Below, piece after piece: positions 47,101 to 56,827 of a stretch of DNA of 64,000 nt. Source of the DNA: Paracoccus beibuensis (GTDB lineage Bacteria > Pseudomonadota > Alphaproteobacteria > Rhodobacterales > Rhodobacteraceae); assembly GCF_026162625.1 (NCBI RefSeq), contig NZ_JAOTBD010000001.1, positions 62,001-126,000 of the forward strand, written 5' to 3'. The notes under the pieces are model-generated. The model was not told the origin of the DNA. It ran no database searches and saw only the letters and a program-made list of their open reading frames with translations. Position 1 is the first letter of the stretch. Every line of letters begins with the position of its first letter. The position numbers and the translations under genes are program-made.

Positions 47101-48066
47101 TTACTTGATCGGGTTGCGATAGATCATCCGCCGCACCGACCCGGTCTTCGACCGCATCAGGATCGTCTCGGTGGTCAGGTGCCCCGGTTCCCGCTTGACG
47201 CCTGCAACGATGGACCCGTTCGTCACCCCCGTCGCCGCGAAGATCACGTCGGCCGTGACAAGGTCGTCGCGCGCATAGATGCGGTCCAGGTCGGTGATCC
47301 CGGCCTTGCGGGCGCGGCCCTTCTCGTCGTCGTTGCGGAACATCAGCCGGCCCCACATCTGCCCGCCCATGCATTTCAGCGCCGACGCCGCCAGCACGCC
47401 CTCGGGTGCGCCGCCCGAACCCATGTACATGTCAATGCCGGTCAGTTCGGCCTCGGCCGTGTGGATCACGCCGGCGACGTCGCCGTCGGTGATCAGGCGG
47501 ATCGCCGCGCCCGTGTCGCGGACCTCGGCGATCATGTCCTCGTGGCGCGGACGCTCCAGGATGCAGACGGTGATGTCGCCTGCCTCCACGCCGCGCGCCT
47601 TGGCCAGGGCGCGGACACGCTCGGCCGGGGTCATGTCGAGGCTGACGACGTCCGTCGGATAGCCCGGCCCTATGGCCAGCTTGTCCATGTAGACGTCGGG
47701 CGCGTGCAGCAGCGTGCCGCGCGGCGCCATGGCGATCACCGTCAGCGCGTTCGGCATGTCCTTGGCGGTCAGCGTCGTGCCCTCCAGCGGGTCCAGCGCG
47801 ATGTCGACCTCGGGGCCCTCGCCGGTGCCGACCTCTTCGCCGATGAACAGCATCGGGGCCTCGTCGCGCTCGCCCTCGCCGATCACGACGACGCCCTTGA
47901 TGTCCAGCATGTTCAGCTGGTCGCGCATGGCGTTGACGGCGGCCTGGTCGGCGGCCTTTTCATCGCCGCGACCGATCAGCCGGGCCGAGGCGTGGGCGGC
48001 AGCCTCGCTGACGCGGGCGAGGCCCAGTGACAGCATCCGGTCGTTGAAATCCTTAGGCGCGGTCAT
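47101..48066 (-). CDS. glpX: Class II fructose-1,6-bisphosphatase GlpX
   Basis: 321 residues. Metal and phosphate residues lie in VVIGEGERDEAPMLFIGEEVGTGEGPEVDIALDPLEGTTLTAKDMPNA (about 59-106). TVIAMAPRGTLLHAPDVYMDKLAIG and GSGGAPEGVLAASALKCMGGQMWGRL match the class II family. It catalyses the committed step of gluconeogenesis. No other Calvin or gluconeogenic genes are adjacent. Confidence 0.96.
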   Translation of the reverse strand: MTAPKDFNDRMLSLGLARVSEAAAHASARLIGRGDEKAADQAAVNAMRDQLNMLDIKGVVVIGEGERDEAPMLFIGEEVGTGEGPEVDIALDPLEGTTLTAKDMPNALTVIAMAPRGTLLHAPDVYMDKLAIGPGYPTDVVSLDMTPAERVRALAKARGVEAGDITVCILERPRHEDMIAEVRDTGAAIRLITDGDVAGVIHTAEAELTGIDMYMGSGGAPEGVLAASALKCMGGQMWGRLMFRNDDEKGRARKAGITDLDRIYARDDLVTADVIFAATGVTNGSIVAGVKREPGHLTTETILMRSKTGSVRRMIYRNPIK

Positions 48067-48147
48067 GTCCCTCGTCCCTCTCTCCTTGGCTTCACGGGTG
48101 TCTTAGGTGGCGCGGCGGGGGGCGGCAAGGGTGACGGCGCTAACGTA

Positions 48148-48429
48148 TCAGCTTTCTGACAGATCCAGCGACAGCGCGTGAATCTGCGGCACGATGTCGC
48201 CCAGGGTGGCATGGACCAGACGGTGCCGCTGGACCCGCGACAGGCCCTTGAAGGCGGGCGAGGCGATGCGGATATGGAAGTGGCTTTCCCCGCCTTCGCG
48301 AAAGCCCGCATGACCGCGATGCTGTTCGCTTTCGTCGCTTATCTCCAGCTGTGTCGGGTCCAGCGTTGCCAGGCGCGCCCGCATCTTGTCGGCGATCATC
48401 TGCAGTTCCTTTCCGTCAAGGCCTTTCAT
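48148..48429 (-). CDS. BolA-family protein
   Basis: 93 residues. Class II KH-like fold with the family core HRGHAGFREGGESHFHIRIASPAFKGLSRVQRHRLVHATLGD. The conserved His in RLVHA would bind an Fe-S cluster with a monothiol glutaredoxin. Divergent from the J-domain gene by about 50 bp, a common pairing in Rhodobacteraceae. Confidence 0.92.
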   Translation of the reverse strand: MKGLDGKELQMIADKMRARLATLDPTQLEISDESEQHRGHAGFREGGESHFHIRIASPAFKGLSRVQRHRLVHATLGDIVPQIHALSLDLSES

Positions 48430-48480
48430 GTGCCGCCAAATACCCTAAACTGCCGCCTCCGAGTCGCAAAGGTGCCCCTC

Positions 48481-49110
48481 ATGAGCAAGAACGACCCGTT
48501 CGGTTTTGATATCTCCGCCGCCAAGGACAAGAAGCGCAAGACCAAGGGACGGCGTGGGATGTCGGGGGCGTTCGAGACCTCGACCCGCATCTGCGAGCGC
48601 GAGGGCTGCAACGAGCCGGGCCAGTACCGCGCGCCCAAGAACCCGCGGAACCTCGACGACTATTTCTGGTTCTGCAAGGAGCATGTCCGCGAATACAACG
48701 CGAACTGGAACTATTTCCAGGGCCAGTCCGAGGAAGAGTTCCAGCAGTTCATCGACAACGCGACCGTGTGGGAACGTCCGACGAAGCCCTTCGGCCGGTC
48801 CGCGCAAGAGGACAAGTGGGCCCGCCACGGCGTCAGCGACCCGCTGGAGATCCTGGGCGCCAACGGCACCGCGCCCGAGGCCCGCGCCCAGTCCACCGCC
48901 CGCAAGCTTCCGCCCACGGAACGTCGGGCCCTGGACATCCTGGAAGCCAAGGACAGCTGGACGCGGATGGAAATTCGCAAGCAGTACAAGTCGCTGGTCA
49001 AGGACCTGCATCCCGACATGAACGGCGGCGACCGGTCCGACGAGGATCGCCTGTCCGAGGTGGTCTGGGCCTGGGACCAGATCAAGGACAGCCGTTTCAT
49101 CCGCGACTGA
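48481..49110 (+). CDS. J-domain protein with N-terminal Cys-rich region
   Basis: 209 residues. A compact J-domain at the C-terminus: RALDILEAKDSWTRMEIRKQYKSLVKDLHPDMNGGDRSDEDRLSEVVWAWDQIKDS, with HPD at about 178-180. The N-half has Lys-rich FDISAAKDKKRKTKGRRG followed by CEREGCNEPGQYRAP...YFWFCKEHVREYN, three Cys and a His that could bind zinc. Likely co-chaperone of DnaK for a specific client; no G/F region is present, so it is not DnaJ itself. Confidence 0.88.
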   Translation: MSKNDPFGFDISAAKDKKRKTKGRRGMSGAFETSTRICEREGCNEPGQYRAPKNPRNLDDYFWFCKEHVREYNANWNYFQGQSEEEFQQFIDNATVWERPTKPFGRSAQEDKWARHGVSDPLEILGANGTAPEARAQSTARKLPPTERRALDILEAKDSWTRMEIRKQYKSLVKDLHPDMNGGDRSDEDRLSEVVWAWDQIKDSRFIRD

Positions 49111-49118
49111 TCGGTCGC

Positions 49119-49135
49119 GGGCAGGGGGGCTGCCC
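49119..49135. terminator. G-run hairpin between convergent J-domain gene and lnt
   Basis: GGGCAG and CTGCCC pair around GGGGG, 8 bp after the J-domain stop and 23 bp before the lnt stop. Same style as the elements at 27230 and 42665 but shorter. Confidence 0.45.
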
Positions 49136-49158
49136 CCGCCCGCCCCGCTGGCGTTGCG

Positions 49159-50685
49159 TCAGGACCGGCGGAGGCGCTGCGTCAGGGCCGCGCCCAGCAG
49201 GACCAGGATCAGCAGCGTCACCAGGGGCATGTTGCCCATGCGCATCCAGACCGTCGGGGGCAGAGCGCCCGGCAGGTGGGCGTCGATCTTGCCGGCGGTG
49301 TTCAGCGGCAGGCTGTCGCGGATCTGGCCACGGGCGTCGATCACGGCGCTGACGCCGGTATTCGCGGCCCGGATCAGCGGAAGCCCCGTCTCGATCGCGC
49401 GCAGGCGGGCTTGCGAAAGGTGCTGGTACGGCCCCGAGATGCGGCCGAACCAGGCGTCGTTCGTCGCCTGCAAGAGCCATTCCGGCCGTTCGTCGAGGCC
49501 GCGCACATGTTGCGGGAAAATGGCCTCGTAACAAATCAGCGGCTGAAAGTCGGGCGCGCCAGGTGCGGCAAGGACCGCCGGACCGGGGCCTGCCGAGTAG
49601 CCGTTGCCCTGCTGGGCGGCAAAGGCGCCGATGCCGAACCGCGCCAGCGCATCGCCCCACGGGATGTATTCGCCGAAGGGGACAAGGTGGAACTTGTCAT
49701 AGATGCCAAGGACCCGGCCACCGTCGATCACGGCGAGGCTGTTGTAGAACCGGCTGCCCTCACGCCGCTGGATGCCCATGACCAGGGGCGCGCCGGCGGC
49801 GTCCGACATGGCGGGTAAGACCCCGGACGCTTCGTCGAGCAGGAAGTTGACGGCCGTTTCCGGCCAGATGACCAGGTCGCGCTGCCCGGGCTGTGTCGAG
49901 AGGTCGAGAAGTCGCTGGAAAAAGACGGTGGACCACTCGGGGTCCCACTTGAGGCTTTGCGTCGCGTTGGGCTGGACGATCCGCAGCGTTGTGCTTGTGT
50001 CGGCAGGGCCGGGTGTCGCCAGCCGGGCAAGGCCCGCGGCCCATGCCGCCCCGACCGCCAGCAACGCCAGGATCAGACCCGGCAGGACCGCCGCGACTCG
50101 TGGCTGCCCCTGGCGCCGCAGCAGGTGCGGCAGCACGGCAACAGTCATGGTCAGCACGCCAAGCCCCGGCGCACCGATCCAGGCAGCCAGTTGCGCGACC
50201 GGTGTGTCGATCCAGGCGTGGCCGATCAGCGCCCAGGGAAACCCGGTGAAGATCCAGCCCCGCAGCCAGTCCGAGAGGATCAGGGCGGCCGCGACGGCCA
50301 GCAGGCGGCCGCGACCCGAGGAGACGCTGGCGGCGGCCCAGATCGGCAGCGCCCAGAAGAGCGCGCCGCCAAGCGCCATCAGAAGCAGCGCGAACGGCGC
50401 GATCCAGCCATAGATTTCGGGTTCGACCAGGAACGGCTCGACGATCCAGGACAGCGCGAGGGCGAACCAGCCGAAGCCGCTTGCCAATGCATGCCAGAAC
50501 GCCGTGACGGGCCGGACCGACGCGATGCGCCACAGAAGGATCGATAGCGCGATGGGGGTGGCGGCCCAGATGCCGAAGGGCGCAAGGCCAAAGGCTGCAA
50601 CGATCCCCAGGCCGGCGTCGACAAGCAGATGGCGCAGGGGCGGACGGCCCCTGCGCCTTGATCTTGACGCGTCGCGGGTCATCAC
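49159..50685 (-). CDS. lnt: Apolipoprotein N-acyltransferase Lnt
   Basis: 508 residues. About six N-terminal helices (GIVAAFGLAPFGIWAATPIALSILLW onward) and a periplasmic nitrilase-like domain with the Glu-Lys-Cys triad: LVIWPETAVNFLL (Glu about 270), GIYDKFHLVPFGEYIPW (Lys about 335) and PLICYEAIFPQHV (Cys about 388). Adds the third acyl chain to lipoproteins at the outer leaflet of the inner membrane. ATG at 50685 or 50682, overlapping the helicase stop. Confidence 0.95.
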   Translation of the reverse strand: MMTRDASRSRRRGRPPLRHLLVDAGLGIVAAFGLAPFGIWAATPIALSILLWRIASVRPVTAFWHALASGFGWFALALSWIVEPFLVEPEIYGWIAPFALLLMALGGALFWALPIWAAASVSSGRGRLLAVAAALILSDWLRGWIFTGFPWALIGHAWIDTPVAQLAAWIGAPGLGVLTMTVAVLPHLLRRQGQPRVAAVLPGLILALLAVGAAWAAGLARLATPGPADTSTTLRIVQPNATQSLKWDPEWSTVFFQRLLDLSTQPGQRDLVIWPETAVNFLLDEASGVLPAMSDAAGAPLVMGIQRREGSRFYNSLAVIDGGRVLGIYDKFHLVPFGEYIPWGDALARFGIGAFAAQQGNGYSAGPGPAVLAAPGAPDFQPLICYEAIFPQHVRGLDERPEWLLQATNDAWFGRISGPYQHLSQARLRAIETGLPLIRAANTGVSAVIDARGQIRDSLPLNTAGKIDAHLPGALPPTVWMRMGNMPLVTLLILVLLGAALTQRLRRS

Positions 50686-52811
50686 GCCTCGGCGTCTGCG
50701 TCCCGCGGTTGTTCGGCCGCAGTCTCTGGCTCGGTCTTCTTGCGACGGGTGCGCTTGGGCTTTTCGGCCGCTGCCTCGGCGGCAGGCTCGTCGGTGGCCT
50801 TCTTGCGCCGGGTCCGCGTGGGCTTGGTCGCTTCGGCTTCGGGTGCTGCCGCCTCGGGCTCGGCCTTTTTGCGACGGGTGCGCTTGGTCTTCTCGGCTGC
50901 TTCCTCGGTGGCGGGCGCGTCTGCCGCAGGCTTGCGGCGGGTGCGCGCGGGCTTGACGACTTCGGCTTCGGCTTCGGGTGCCAAGGCATCAGCTTCGGGC
51001 GACGGAGCCGCAGCTTCCGCTTCGGACACTGCAGCTTCGGGCTCGGCCTTCTTGCGGCGGGTGCGCTTGGGCTTCGGCGCCACCTCTGCGGCGGTTTCCG
51101 CGGCCTCGACCGCGGGAGCCTCTGCCGGAGAATCGGCGGGTGCAGGCGTGTCCGCGACCGGCTTTACGGCTTCGGGCTGGGCCACGACCTCTGGTGCGGC
51201 TTCCACGGCAGGCGCCTCGGTCTTACGCCGTCCACGAGAGCGGCGATTGGCAGGCTTGGCTTCGGGTTCCGCCGGCGCGGGCTGCGGCTCTGCCACGGGT
51301 TCGGCGGTTGCCACGTCACTGCGGATCTCGACCAGCATGAACTGCGGAATGTGGTCGCCCATGCCGACGATCGGCTGGCCACGGTCATGGCCGCGCCCAT
51401 CCTGGTCGCGCCCGCGGCGACCGTCGCGGCGGTCTCCACGGCGCTCTTCGCGGCGCGGCTCGTCCTTGCGCGCCTCGGACCGGGACTCGGGGCGCGGTTC
51501 GGGCCGAGGCTCGGGGCGCGAGCGGTTCGCTTCGGAGGCCGCCGGTTCCGCGACCGCCTCGGGGCGGTCCTCATCGCGGCGGCGGCGACGGCCGCGCTCG
51601 CGCGATCCGCCGCGGCGCTCCTCGCGTTCGGCCGGTGCGGCAACCACATCGGACGGAGCGAAGCCGGCAGGGATCTCGACGCGCGGGAGGGACTTCTTCA
51701 GCAGCGATTCTATCGCGGTAAGGTACTTTTCGTCGGACGGGGTCGAGATGCTGACGGCGGTTCCCAGGCGGCCGGCGCGGCCCGTACGGCCGATGCGGTG
51801 GACATAGTCCTCGGCATGGCTGGGCAGGTCATAGTTGAAGACGTGGCTGACAGCCGGGATGTCCAGGCCGCGCGCCGCCACGTCGGACGCGATCAGCAGG
51901 CGCAGCTTGCCGTCGCGGAAGCTTTCCAGCGTCCGCGTCCGCTGGCTCTGGTCCAGGTCGCCGTGGATCGGCGCCGCGTCATAGCCGTACTTGGCCAGCG
52001 ATTTCGCGACGATGTCCACGTCGGTCTTGCGGTTGCAGAAGATGATGGCGTTGGTCAGCCCCTCGCCCTCGGCATCGATCAGGGCGCGCAGCAGGTCACG
52101 CTTCTGCTTGGCTGCAGCGTCGCGGCGGGCGGGGGTGATTTCCACCAGCCGCTGCGTGATCGTCTCGCTTGCGGTGGCCTGTCGGGCAACCTCGACCCGT
52201 TCGGGCGAATGGAGGAAGGTGTTGGTGATGCGCTCGATCTCGGGGGCCATGGTGGCGCTGAAGAACAGCGTCTGGCGCGTGAAGGGCGTCAGCTGGAAGA
52301 TACGCTCGATATCGGGGATGAAGCCCATGTCCAGCATGCGGTCGGCCTCGTCCACGACCATGATCTGAACGCCGGTCAGCAGCAGCTTGCCGCGTTCGAA
52401 ATGGTCCAGAAGCCGGCCGGGCGTCGCGATCAGCACGTCCACGCCGCGGTCGATCAGCTTGTCCTGTTCGCCGAAGCTGACGCCGCCGATCAGCAGCGCC
52501 TTTGTCAGGCGGGTGTGCTTGGCATAGACGTCGAAGTTTTCGGCGACCTGCGCGGCCAGTTCGCGGGTCGGGCAGAGGACCAGCGACCGCGGCATGCGAG
52601 CCCTGGCGCGACCGCGGCCCAGCAGGGTGATCATCGGCAGCGTGAAGCTGGCCGTCTTGCCGGTCCCGGTCTGAGCGATCCCCAGCACGTCGCGGCCTTC
52701 CAGCGCAGGCGGAATCGCCCCCTGCTGGATGGGCGTCGGGCTTTCATAGCCGGCTTCCACCACGGCCTGCAGCACTTTGGGGTCAAGCTTCAGATCAGCG
52801 AATTTCGTCAT
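50682..52811 (-). CDS. DEAD-box RNA helicase, RhlE-like, with long repetitive basic tail
   Basis: 709 residues. Helicase core (about 1-375): Q-motif GYESPTPIQQ, AQTGTGKTAS at 46-55, PTRELAAQV, VVDEADRMLDMGF, FFSATMAPEI, VAARGLDIP and HRIGRTGRAG. A low-complexity tail follows. About 405-480 is Arg/Glu-rich (ERRGGSRERGRRRRRDED). About 520-709 is Ala/Glu/Pro with five Lys-Arg patches of the type KxxRTRRK. Such tails bind RNA non-specifically. A promoter and about 130-bp leader lie upstream. Roles in cold or ribosome assembly are inferred from family. Confidence 0.93.
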   Translation of the reverse strand: MTKFADLKLDPKVLQAVVEAGYESPTPIQQGAIPPALEGRDVLGIAQTGTGKTASFTLPMITLLGRGRARARMPRSLVLCPTRELAAQVAENFDVYAKHTRLTKALLIGGVSFGEQDKLIDRGVDVLIATPGRLLDHFERGKLLLTGVQIMVVDEADRMLDMGFIPDIERIFQLTPFTRQTLFFSATMAPEIERITNTFLHSPERVEVARQATASETITQRLVEITPARRDAAAKQKRDLLRALIDAEGEGLTNAIIFCNRKTDVDIVAKSLAKYGYDAAPIHGDLDQSQRTRTLESFRDGKLRLLIASDVAARGLDIPAVSHVFNYDLPSHAEDYVHRIGRTGRAGRLGTAVSISTPSDEKYLTAIESLLKKSLPRVEIPAGFAPSDVVAAPAEREERRGGSRERGRRRRRDEDRPEAVAEPAASEANRSRPEPRPEPRPESRSEARKDEPRREERRGDRRDGRRGRDQDGRGHDRGQPIVGMGDHIPQFMLVEIRSDVATAEPVAEPQPAPAEPEAKPANRRSRGRRKTEAPAVEAAPEVVAQPEAVKPVADTPAPADSPAEAPAVEAAETAAEVAPKPKRTRRKKAEPEAAVSEAEAAAPSPEADALAPEAEAEVVKPARTRRKPAADAPATEEAAEKTKRTRRKKAEPEAAAPEAEATKPTRTRRKKATDEPAAEAAAEKPKRTRRKKTEPETAAEQPRDADAEA

Positions 52812-52946
52812 TCGGGGCTTTCCAATAAGCCGCGCCCGTTATGGCGCGTTGCGTTCCAATGCCGCGCGCGTTCGGCGCTAGGGCGGCAGATGTGGGACGC
52901 AGTCTCGGACGCCCCGCCTTTGTGCCCGCCGGATGCAGGCCCGCGT

Positions 52947-52975
52947 TCCCTAGACGAAAGTCGCTGCCGCGTCAA
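52947..52975 (-). promoter_or_regulatory. Putative promoter of the DEAD-box helicase gene
   Basis: On the minus strand TTGACG, exactly 17 bp, TAGGGA. Transcription would start about 52940, leaving a leader of about 130 bases before the ATG at 52811. Confidence 0.55.
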
Positions 52976-53056
52976 TCTTTTGCATCCGGGCCCGTGACCG
53001 GAACCGGCAGGGCGACCACCGGATTGTCTGCGACGGCCCGAAGCGAAGGAACCCGG

Positions 53057-54946
53057 ATGGAGCATGAGGTGGTGCAGGGGCTGACCCCGGTGCAGGTGGT
53101 GGCGCTGGTGGGCGTGCTGGGCGTGGGCGCGCAATGGCTGGCCTGGCGCCTGCGACTGCCCGCCATCGTGCTGATGCTGGCAATAGGCTTGCTGGTGGGT
53201 CCGGTGATGGGGTGGTTTCTGCCCGAACGCGACCTTGGCCCCATCTATCGCCCGCTGATCGCGGTCGCCGTGGCGATCATCCTGTTCGAGGGGGGGCTGA
53301 CGCTCGACTATGCCCGGCTGCGGGACGCGCGGGCCCCGGTGCAGCGGCTGGTCTATCTGGGCGCGCCGCTTGGCTGGGCGCTATCGGCGCTGGTCCTGTG
53401 GCTGGCGGTCGGGCTGTCCTGGCAGTCGGCAGCGGTCTTCGGCGGCGTCATGGTCGTGACTGGTCCTACCGTCATCGCGCCCATGCTGCGCCAGGCCCGT
53501 CTGCGCGCCCGCCCCGCCCAGGTCCTGCAATGGGAGGCGATTCTGAACGACCCGATCGGCGTGCTGATCGCGGTCCTCGTGCTCGAGGTCGTGCTGGTGC
53601 TGGAAACGGGCGTCTCGGTGGGCGCTGCGGCCTGGGTGCTGGGCACCGGCATCGGCTTTGCGACCGTCGCGGGCTGGGTCGCGGGCAAGGGCATGGCGGT
53701 GGCCTTTGGCCGCGCCTGGGTGCCGGAATACATGAAGGTGCCGGTGCTGTTCGTCAGCGTGGTTGCCGTCTTTGCGGTCACCGACAGCGTGCTGCATGAA
53801 ACCGGTCTGCTGGCCGTCACCATCATGGGCATGATGCTGGCCAACGCGAAGCTCTCATCCTATGTCGAGCTGCACCGCTTCAAGGAGCATGCGACGATCC
53901 TGCTGGTGTCGGGCGTGTTCGTGCTGATGGCGGCGTCGCTGGACTTCGCCACGCTGGGGCAATTGACCTGGCGGGCGGCGCTGTTCGTGCTGTTCACCGT
54001 GGCGCTGGCACGCCCGCTGCAGGTGATGCTGCCGCTGATCGGGACGCAGCTGCCGATGAAGGAACGCTGGCTGATCGCGCTGACCGGGCCGCGAGGCGTG
54101 GTCATGGTGGCGGTCTCGGGCCTGTTCGGGGCCAAGCTGGTCGATGCGGGAATCGAGGACGGCGCGACGCTGGCGCCCTTGGCCTTCATCATCGTGCTGG
54201 CCACGGTGCTGATCTACGGCTTCACCCTGGCGCCACTGGCCCGGCGGCTTGGCCTTTCGGGGCCGGAACGTCCGGGCCTGCTGATCATCGGCGGATCGCC
54301 CTTCGCGGTGGCCCTGGCGCAGGCGCTGGAGAAGGCGGGCGTCGACGCCCTTATCGCGGATACGAACCGCCAGCACCTGGCGCCCGCGCGCCATGCTGGG
54401 CTGCCGACCTATTACGGCGACATCCTGGGCGAGGCGGCCGAGCACCAGGTCGAGTTCATCGCCTATCCCGTCGTTCTGGCCGCGTCCGACAATGACGCCT
54501 ACAACACGCTGGTCGCAACCGACCTTGGCCCGGACCTGGGCCGCGACGCCGTCTGGCAGATCAGCCGCGTGCGCGACCGGTCGCGCCACGCGCTACCGGC
54601 GCAGCTGGGCGGGCAGCGGCTGGCCGGCCGTCCCACCTTCGAGGCGGTGAACCAGCGGCTGGCCGAGGGATGGACCCTGCGCAGCACGCGGCTGACCGAC
54701 GAATACGACATGGACGACTGGCAGGCCGAGCGTCCGGGCGCCGAGCCTTTCGCCGTCGTCACCAAGGCAGGCGTGCTGCGCTTTGCCGGTCCCGACCAGC
54801 CCGTGGCGGTGCAGGCGGGCGACTGGATCACGGCCTTTCTGCCGCCCGAGCAGTCCGAGGCCTCGGATGCGCCCGCCCCGGAACTGGCCGCCGAGGCCGC
54901 CGATGTCGCCCGCGAGCGGCGCGAACGGGGCGAAACGGGCAGCTGA
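53057..54946 (+). CDS. Cation:proton antiporter (CPA family) with cytoplasmic C-terminal domain
   Basis: 629 residues. About 12 helices in residues 10-400 with family marks LPAIVLMLAIGLLVGPV, IILFEGGLTLDYARLR, MVVTGPTVIAPMLRQARLR, WEAILNDPIGVLIAVLVLE (the ND pair of ion binding) and ALTGPRGVVMVAVSGLFG. The C-terminal 220 residues form a TrkA-N-like nucleotide-binding domain (PGLLIIGGSPFAVALAQALEKAGVDALIADTNRQHL) and a small TrkA-C-like part. Na+ or K+ as substrate cannot be told apart. The ATG follows GAAGGAAC. Confidence 0.88.
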   Translation: MEHEVVQGLTPVQVVALVGVLGVGAQWLAWRLRLPAIVLMLAIGLLVGPVMGWFLPERDLGPIYRPLIAVAVAIILFEGGLTLDYARLRDARAPVQRLVYLGAPLGWALSALVLWLAVGLSWQSAAVFGGVMVVTGPTVIAPMLRQARLRARPAQVLQWEAILNDPIGVLIAVLVLEVVLVLETGVSVGAAAWVLGTGIGFATVAGWVAGKGMAVAFGRAWVPEYMKVPVLFVSVVAVFAVTDSVLHETGLLAVTIMGMMLANAKLSSYVELHRFKEHATILLVSGVFVLMAASLDFATLGQLTWRAALFVLFTVALARPLQVMLPLIGTQLPMKERWLIALTGPRGVVMVAVSGLFGAKLVDAGIEDGATLAPLAFIIVLATVLIYGFTLAPLARRLGLSGPERPGLLIIGGSPFAVALAQALEKAGVDALIADTNRQHLAPARHAGLPTYYGDILGEAAEHQVEFIAYPVVLAASDNDAYNTLVATDLGPDLGRDAVWQISRVRDRSRHALPAQLGGQRLAGRPTFEAVNQRLAEGWTLRSTRLTDEYDMDDWQAERPGAEPFAVVTKAGVLRFAGPDQPVAVQAGDWITAFLPPEQSEASDAPAPELAAEAADVARERRERGETGS

Positions 54947-54958
54947 AGGGGCTTTCGG

Positions 54959-54987
54959 TTGACCTCGGGCGACCTCTGGCGTTAACC
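54959..54987 (+). promoter_or_regulatory. Putative promoter of argS
   Basis: TTGACC, 17-bp spacer, TTAACC; predicted start of transcription about 20 bp before the argS ATG. Confidence 0.5.
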
Positions 54988-55013
54988 CGCGGGGGTCAAC
55001 CAGGAAGCTTCAC

Positions 55014-56756
55014 ATGAACCTTTTCACGGATCTCCGCGGCGTCGTCGTCGAGGCGCTGGACCAGATGGCTGCGGCGGGCGAGCTGCCCGCGGGCCTGGAT
55101 ACCGCCAATGTCACGGTCGAGCCGCCGCGCGATCCGGCGCATGGCGACATGGCCACCAACGCCGCGATGGTGCTGGCCAAGCCCGCCGGCATGAAGCCGC
55201 GCGACATCGCCGAGAAGCTGGCCGCCCGACTGACCGATCCGCGCATCGGCGCGGCCGAGGTCGCGGGACCGGGCTTCCTGAACCTTCGGCTGTCGCCGGT
55301 CGTCTGGCAGGGCGTGGTCAAGGCCGCGCTGACGGAAGGCGCCGAATTCGGCCGGTCGGACCTGGGCGCCGGCCAGAAGGTCAATATCGAATTCGTCAGC
55401 GCCAACCCCACCGGTCCGATGCATGTGGGCCACGTGCGGGGCGCGGTCTTCGGCGACGCACTGGCGCGCCTTCTGGACTTTTCCGGCCATGACGTGACGC
55501 GGGAATACTATGTCAACGACGGCGGTGCGCAGGTCGACGTGCTGGCGCGGTCGGCATACGAGCGCTATCGCGAGGCCAACGGGCTGGAGCCCGAGATCCG
55601 CGAGGGGCTCTATCCCGGCGACTACCTGATCCCGGTCGGAGAGGCGCTGAAGGCCGAATACGGCGACAGCCTGCTGGACAAGCCGGAAGAAGACTGGCTG
55701 GTCCCGATCCGCGAATTCGCCACCCAGGCCATGATGGCCGAGATCCGCGGCGACCTGGCCGCGCTTGGCGTTCAGATGGACGTCTATTCCAGCGAAAAGG
55801 CGCTTTACGGCACCGGCCGGATCGAGGCCGCGATCGAACGGCTGCGCGGCATGGACCTGATCTATCGCGGCGTTCTGGAACCGCCCAAGGGCAAGCTGCC
55901 CGAGGATTGGGAGGAACGCGAACAGACGCTGTTCCGGTCCAGCGCGCATGGCGACGACGTGGACCGCCCGATCCAGAAATCGGATGGGGCCTGGACCTAT
56001 TTCGCGCCCGACATCGCCTATCACTGGGACAAGATCGACCGCGGCTTCGACCAGCTGATCGACGTCTTCGGCGCCGATCACGGCGGCTATGTCAAGCGCA
56101 TGAACGCCGCCGTGAAGGCGCTGTCGGACGGGCGCGTGCCGCTGGACATCAAGCTGATCCAGCTGGTCAAGCTGTTCAAGAACGGCGAGCCGTTCAAGAT
56201 GTCCAAGCGCGCCGGCACCTTCGTCACGCTCCGTGACGTGGTCGAGGAGGCGGGCGCCGACGTCACCCGCTTCATCATGCTGACCCGTAAGAACGACGCG
56301 CCCCTGGATTTCGACTTCGCCAAGGTGCTTGAACAGTCGAAGGACAACCCGGTCTGGTACGTCCAGTATGCCAGCGCCCGCGTCCATTCGGTCCTGCGCC
56401 GTGCGGCCGAGGCGGGAATCGATGCCGGCGACAGCGCCCTTGCGGCGGCCGACCTGTCGGTCCTGTCCCACCCGGCCGAGCTGGAGCTGGCCCGCAAGGT
56501 CGCCGAATGGCCGCGGCTGGTGGAGCATGCCGCCCGCGCGCATGAACCGCACCGGGTGGCCTTCTTCCTCTATGACATCGCATCGGACCTGCATTCGCTG
56601 TGGAATCGCGGCAACGAGGACACGTCGCTGCGCTTCATCCAGGATGGCGATCCGGTCACGTCCCAGGGAAAAATTGCGCTGGTGCGGGCGGTTGGCGTTG
56701 TGATTTCAAGCGGTCTCGCTATTCTTGGGGTCACGCCGGCGGAAGAGATGCGCTGA
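55014..56756 (+). CDS. argS: Arginine-tRNA ligase
   Basis: 580-residue class I synthetase. N-terminal Add-1 domain, HIGH motif [22 protein letters not shown] near 122-143, [21 protein letters not shown], and KMSKR-type [19 protein letters not shown]. The DALR anticodon-binding domain ends the protein. First of an apparent operon with the SPOR protein, nagZ and scpAB. Confidence 0.97.
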   Translation: MNLFTDLRGVVVEALDQMAAAGELPAGLDTANVTVEPPRDPAHGDMATNAAMVLAKPAGMKPRDIAEKLAARLTDPRIGAAEVAGPGFLNLRLSPVVWQGVVKAALTEGAEFGRSDLGAGQKVNIEFVSANPTGPMHVGHVRGAVFGDALARLLDFSGHDVTREYYVNDGGAQVDVLARSAYERYREANGLEPEIREGLYPGDYLIPVGEALKAEYGDSLLDKPEEDWLVPIREFATQAMMAEIRGDLAALGVQMDVYSSEKALYGTGRIEAAIERLRGMDLIYRGVLEPPKGKLPEDWEEREQTLFRSSAHGDDVDRPIQKSDGAWTYFAPDIAYHWDKIDRGFDQLIDVFGADHGGYVKRMNAAVKALSDGRVPLDIKLIQLVKLFKNGEPFKMSKRAGTFVTLRDVVEEAGADVTRFIMLTRKNDAPLDFDFAKVLEQSKDNPVWYVQYASARVHSVLRRAAEAGIDAGDSALAAADLSVLSHPAELELARKVAEWPRLVEHAARAHEPHRVAFFLYDIASDLHSLWNRGNEDTSLRFIQDGDPVTSQGKIALVRAVGVVISSGLAILGVTPAEEMR

Positions 56757-56827
56757 CCAACAGCGCCACTGCCGGTCGTGGCTGAAGCAGGCAAAGTAAA
56801 CCCGGAACAACCGGCAGGCAGGCAGAC

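Noticed and set aside
50682-51300. Repetitive DNA in the helicase tail considered as a CRISPR or tandem-repeat array
   Set aside because: Repeats are degenerate at the DNA level, in frame and of uneven length; they encode protein repeats, not spacers. No CRISPR array or cas gene was seen anywhere in the window.
50658-52997. Open frame of 779 residues on the plus strand opposite the helicase, Gly-rich repeats
   Set aside because: The Gly/Leu/Phe repeats are the antisense of the helicase's Lys/Arg/Ala tail. The DEAD-box motifs are all on the minus strand.
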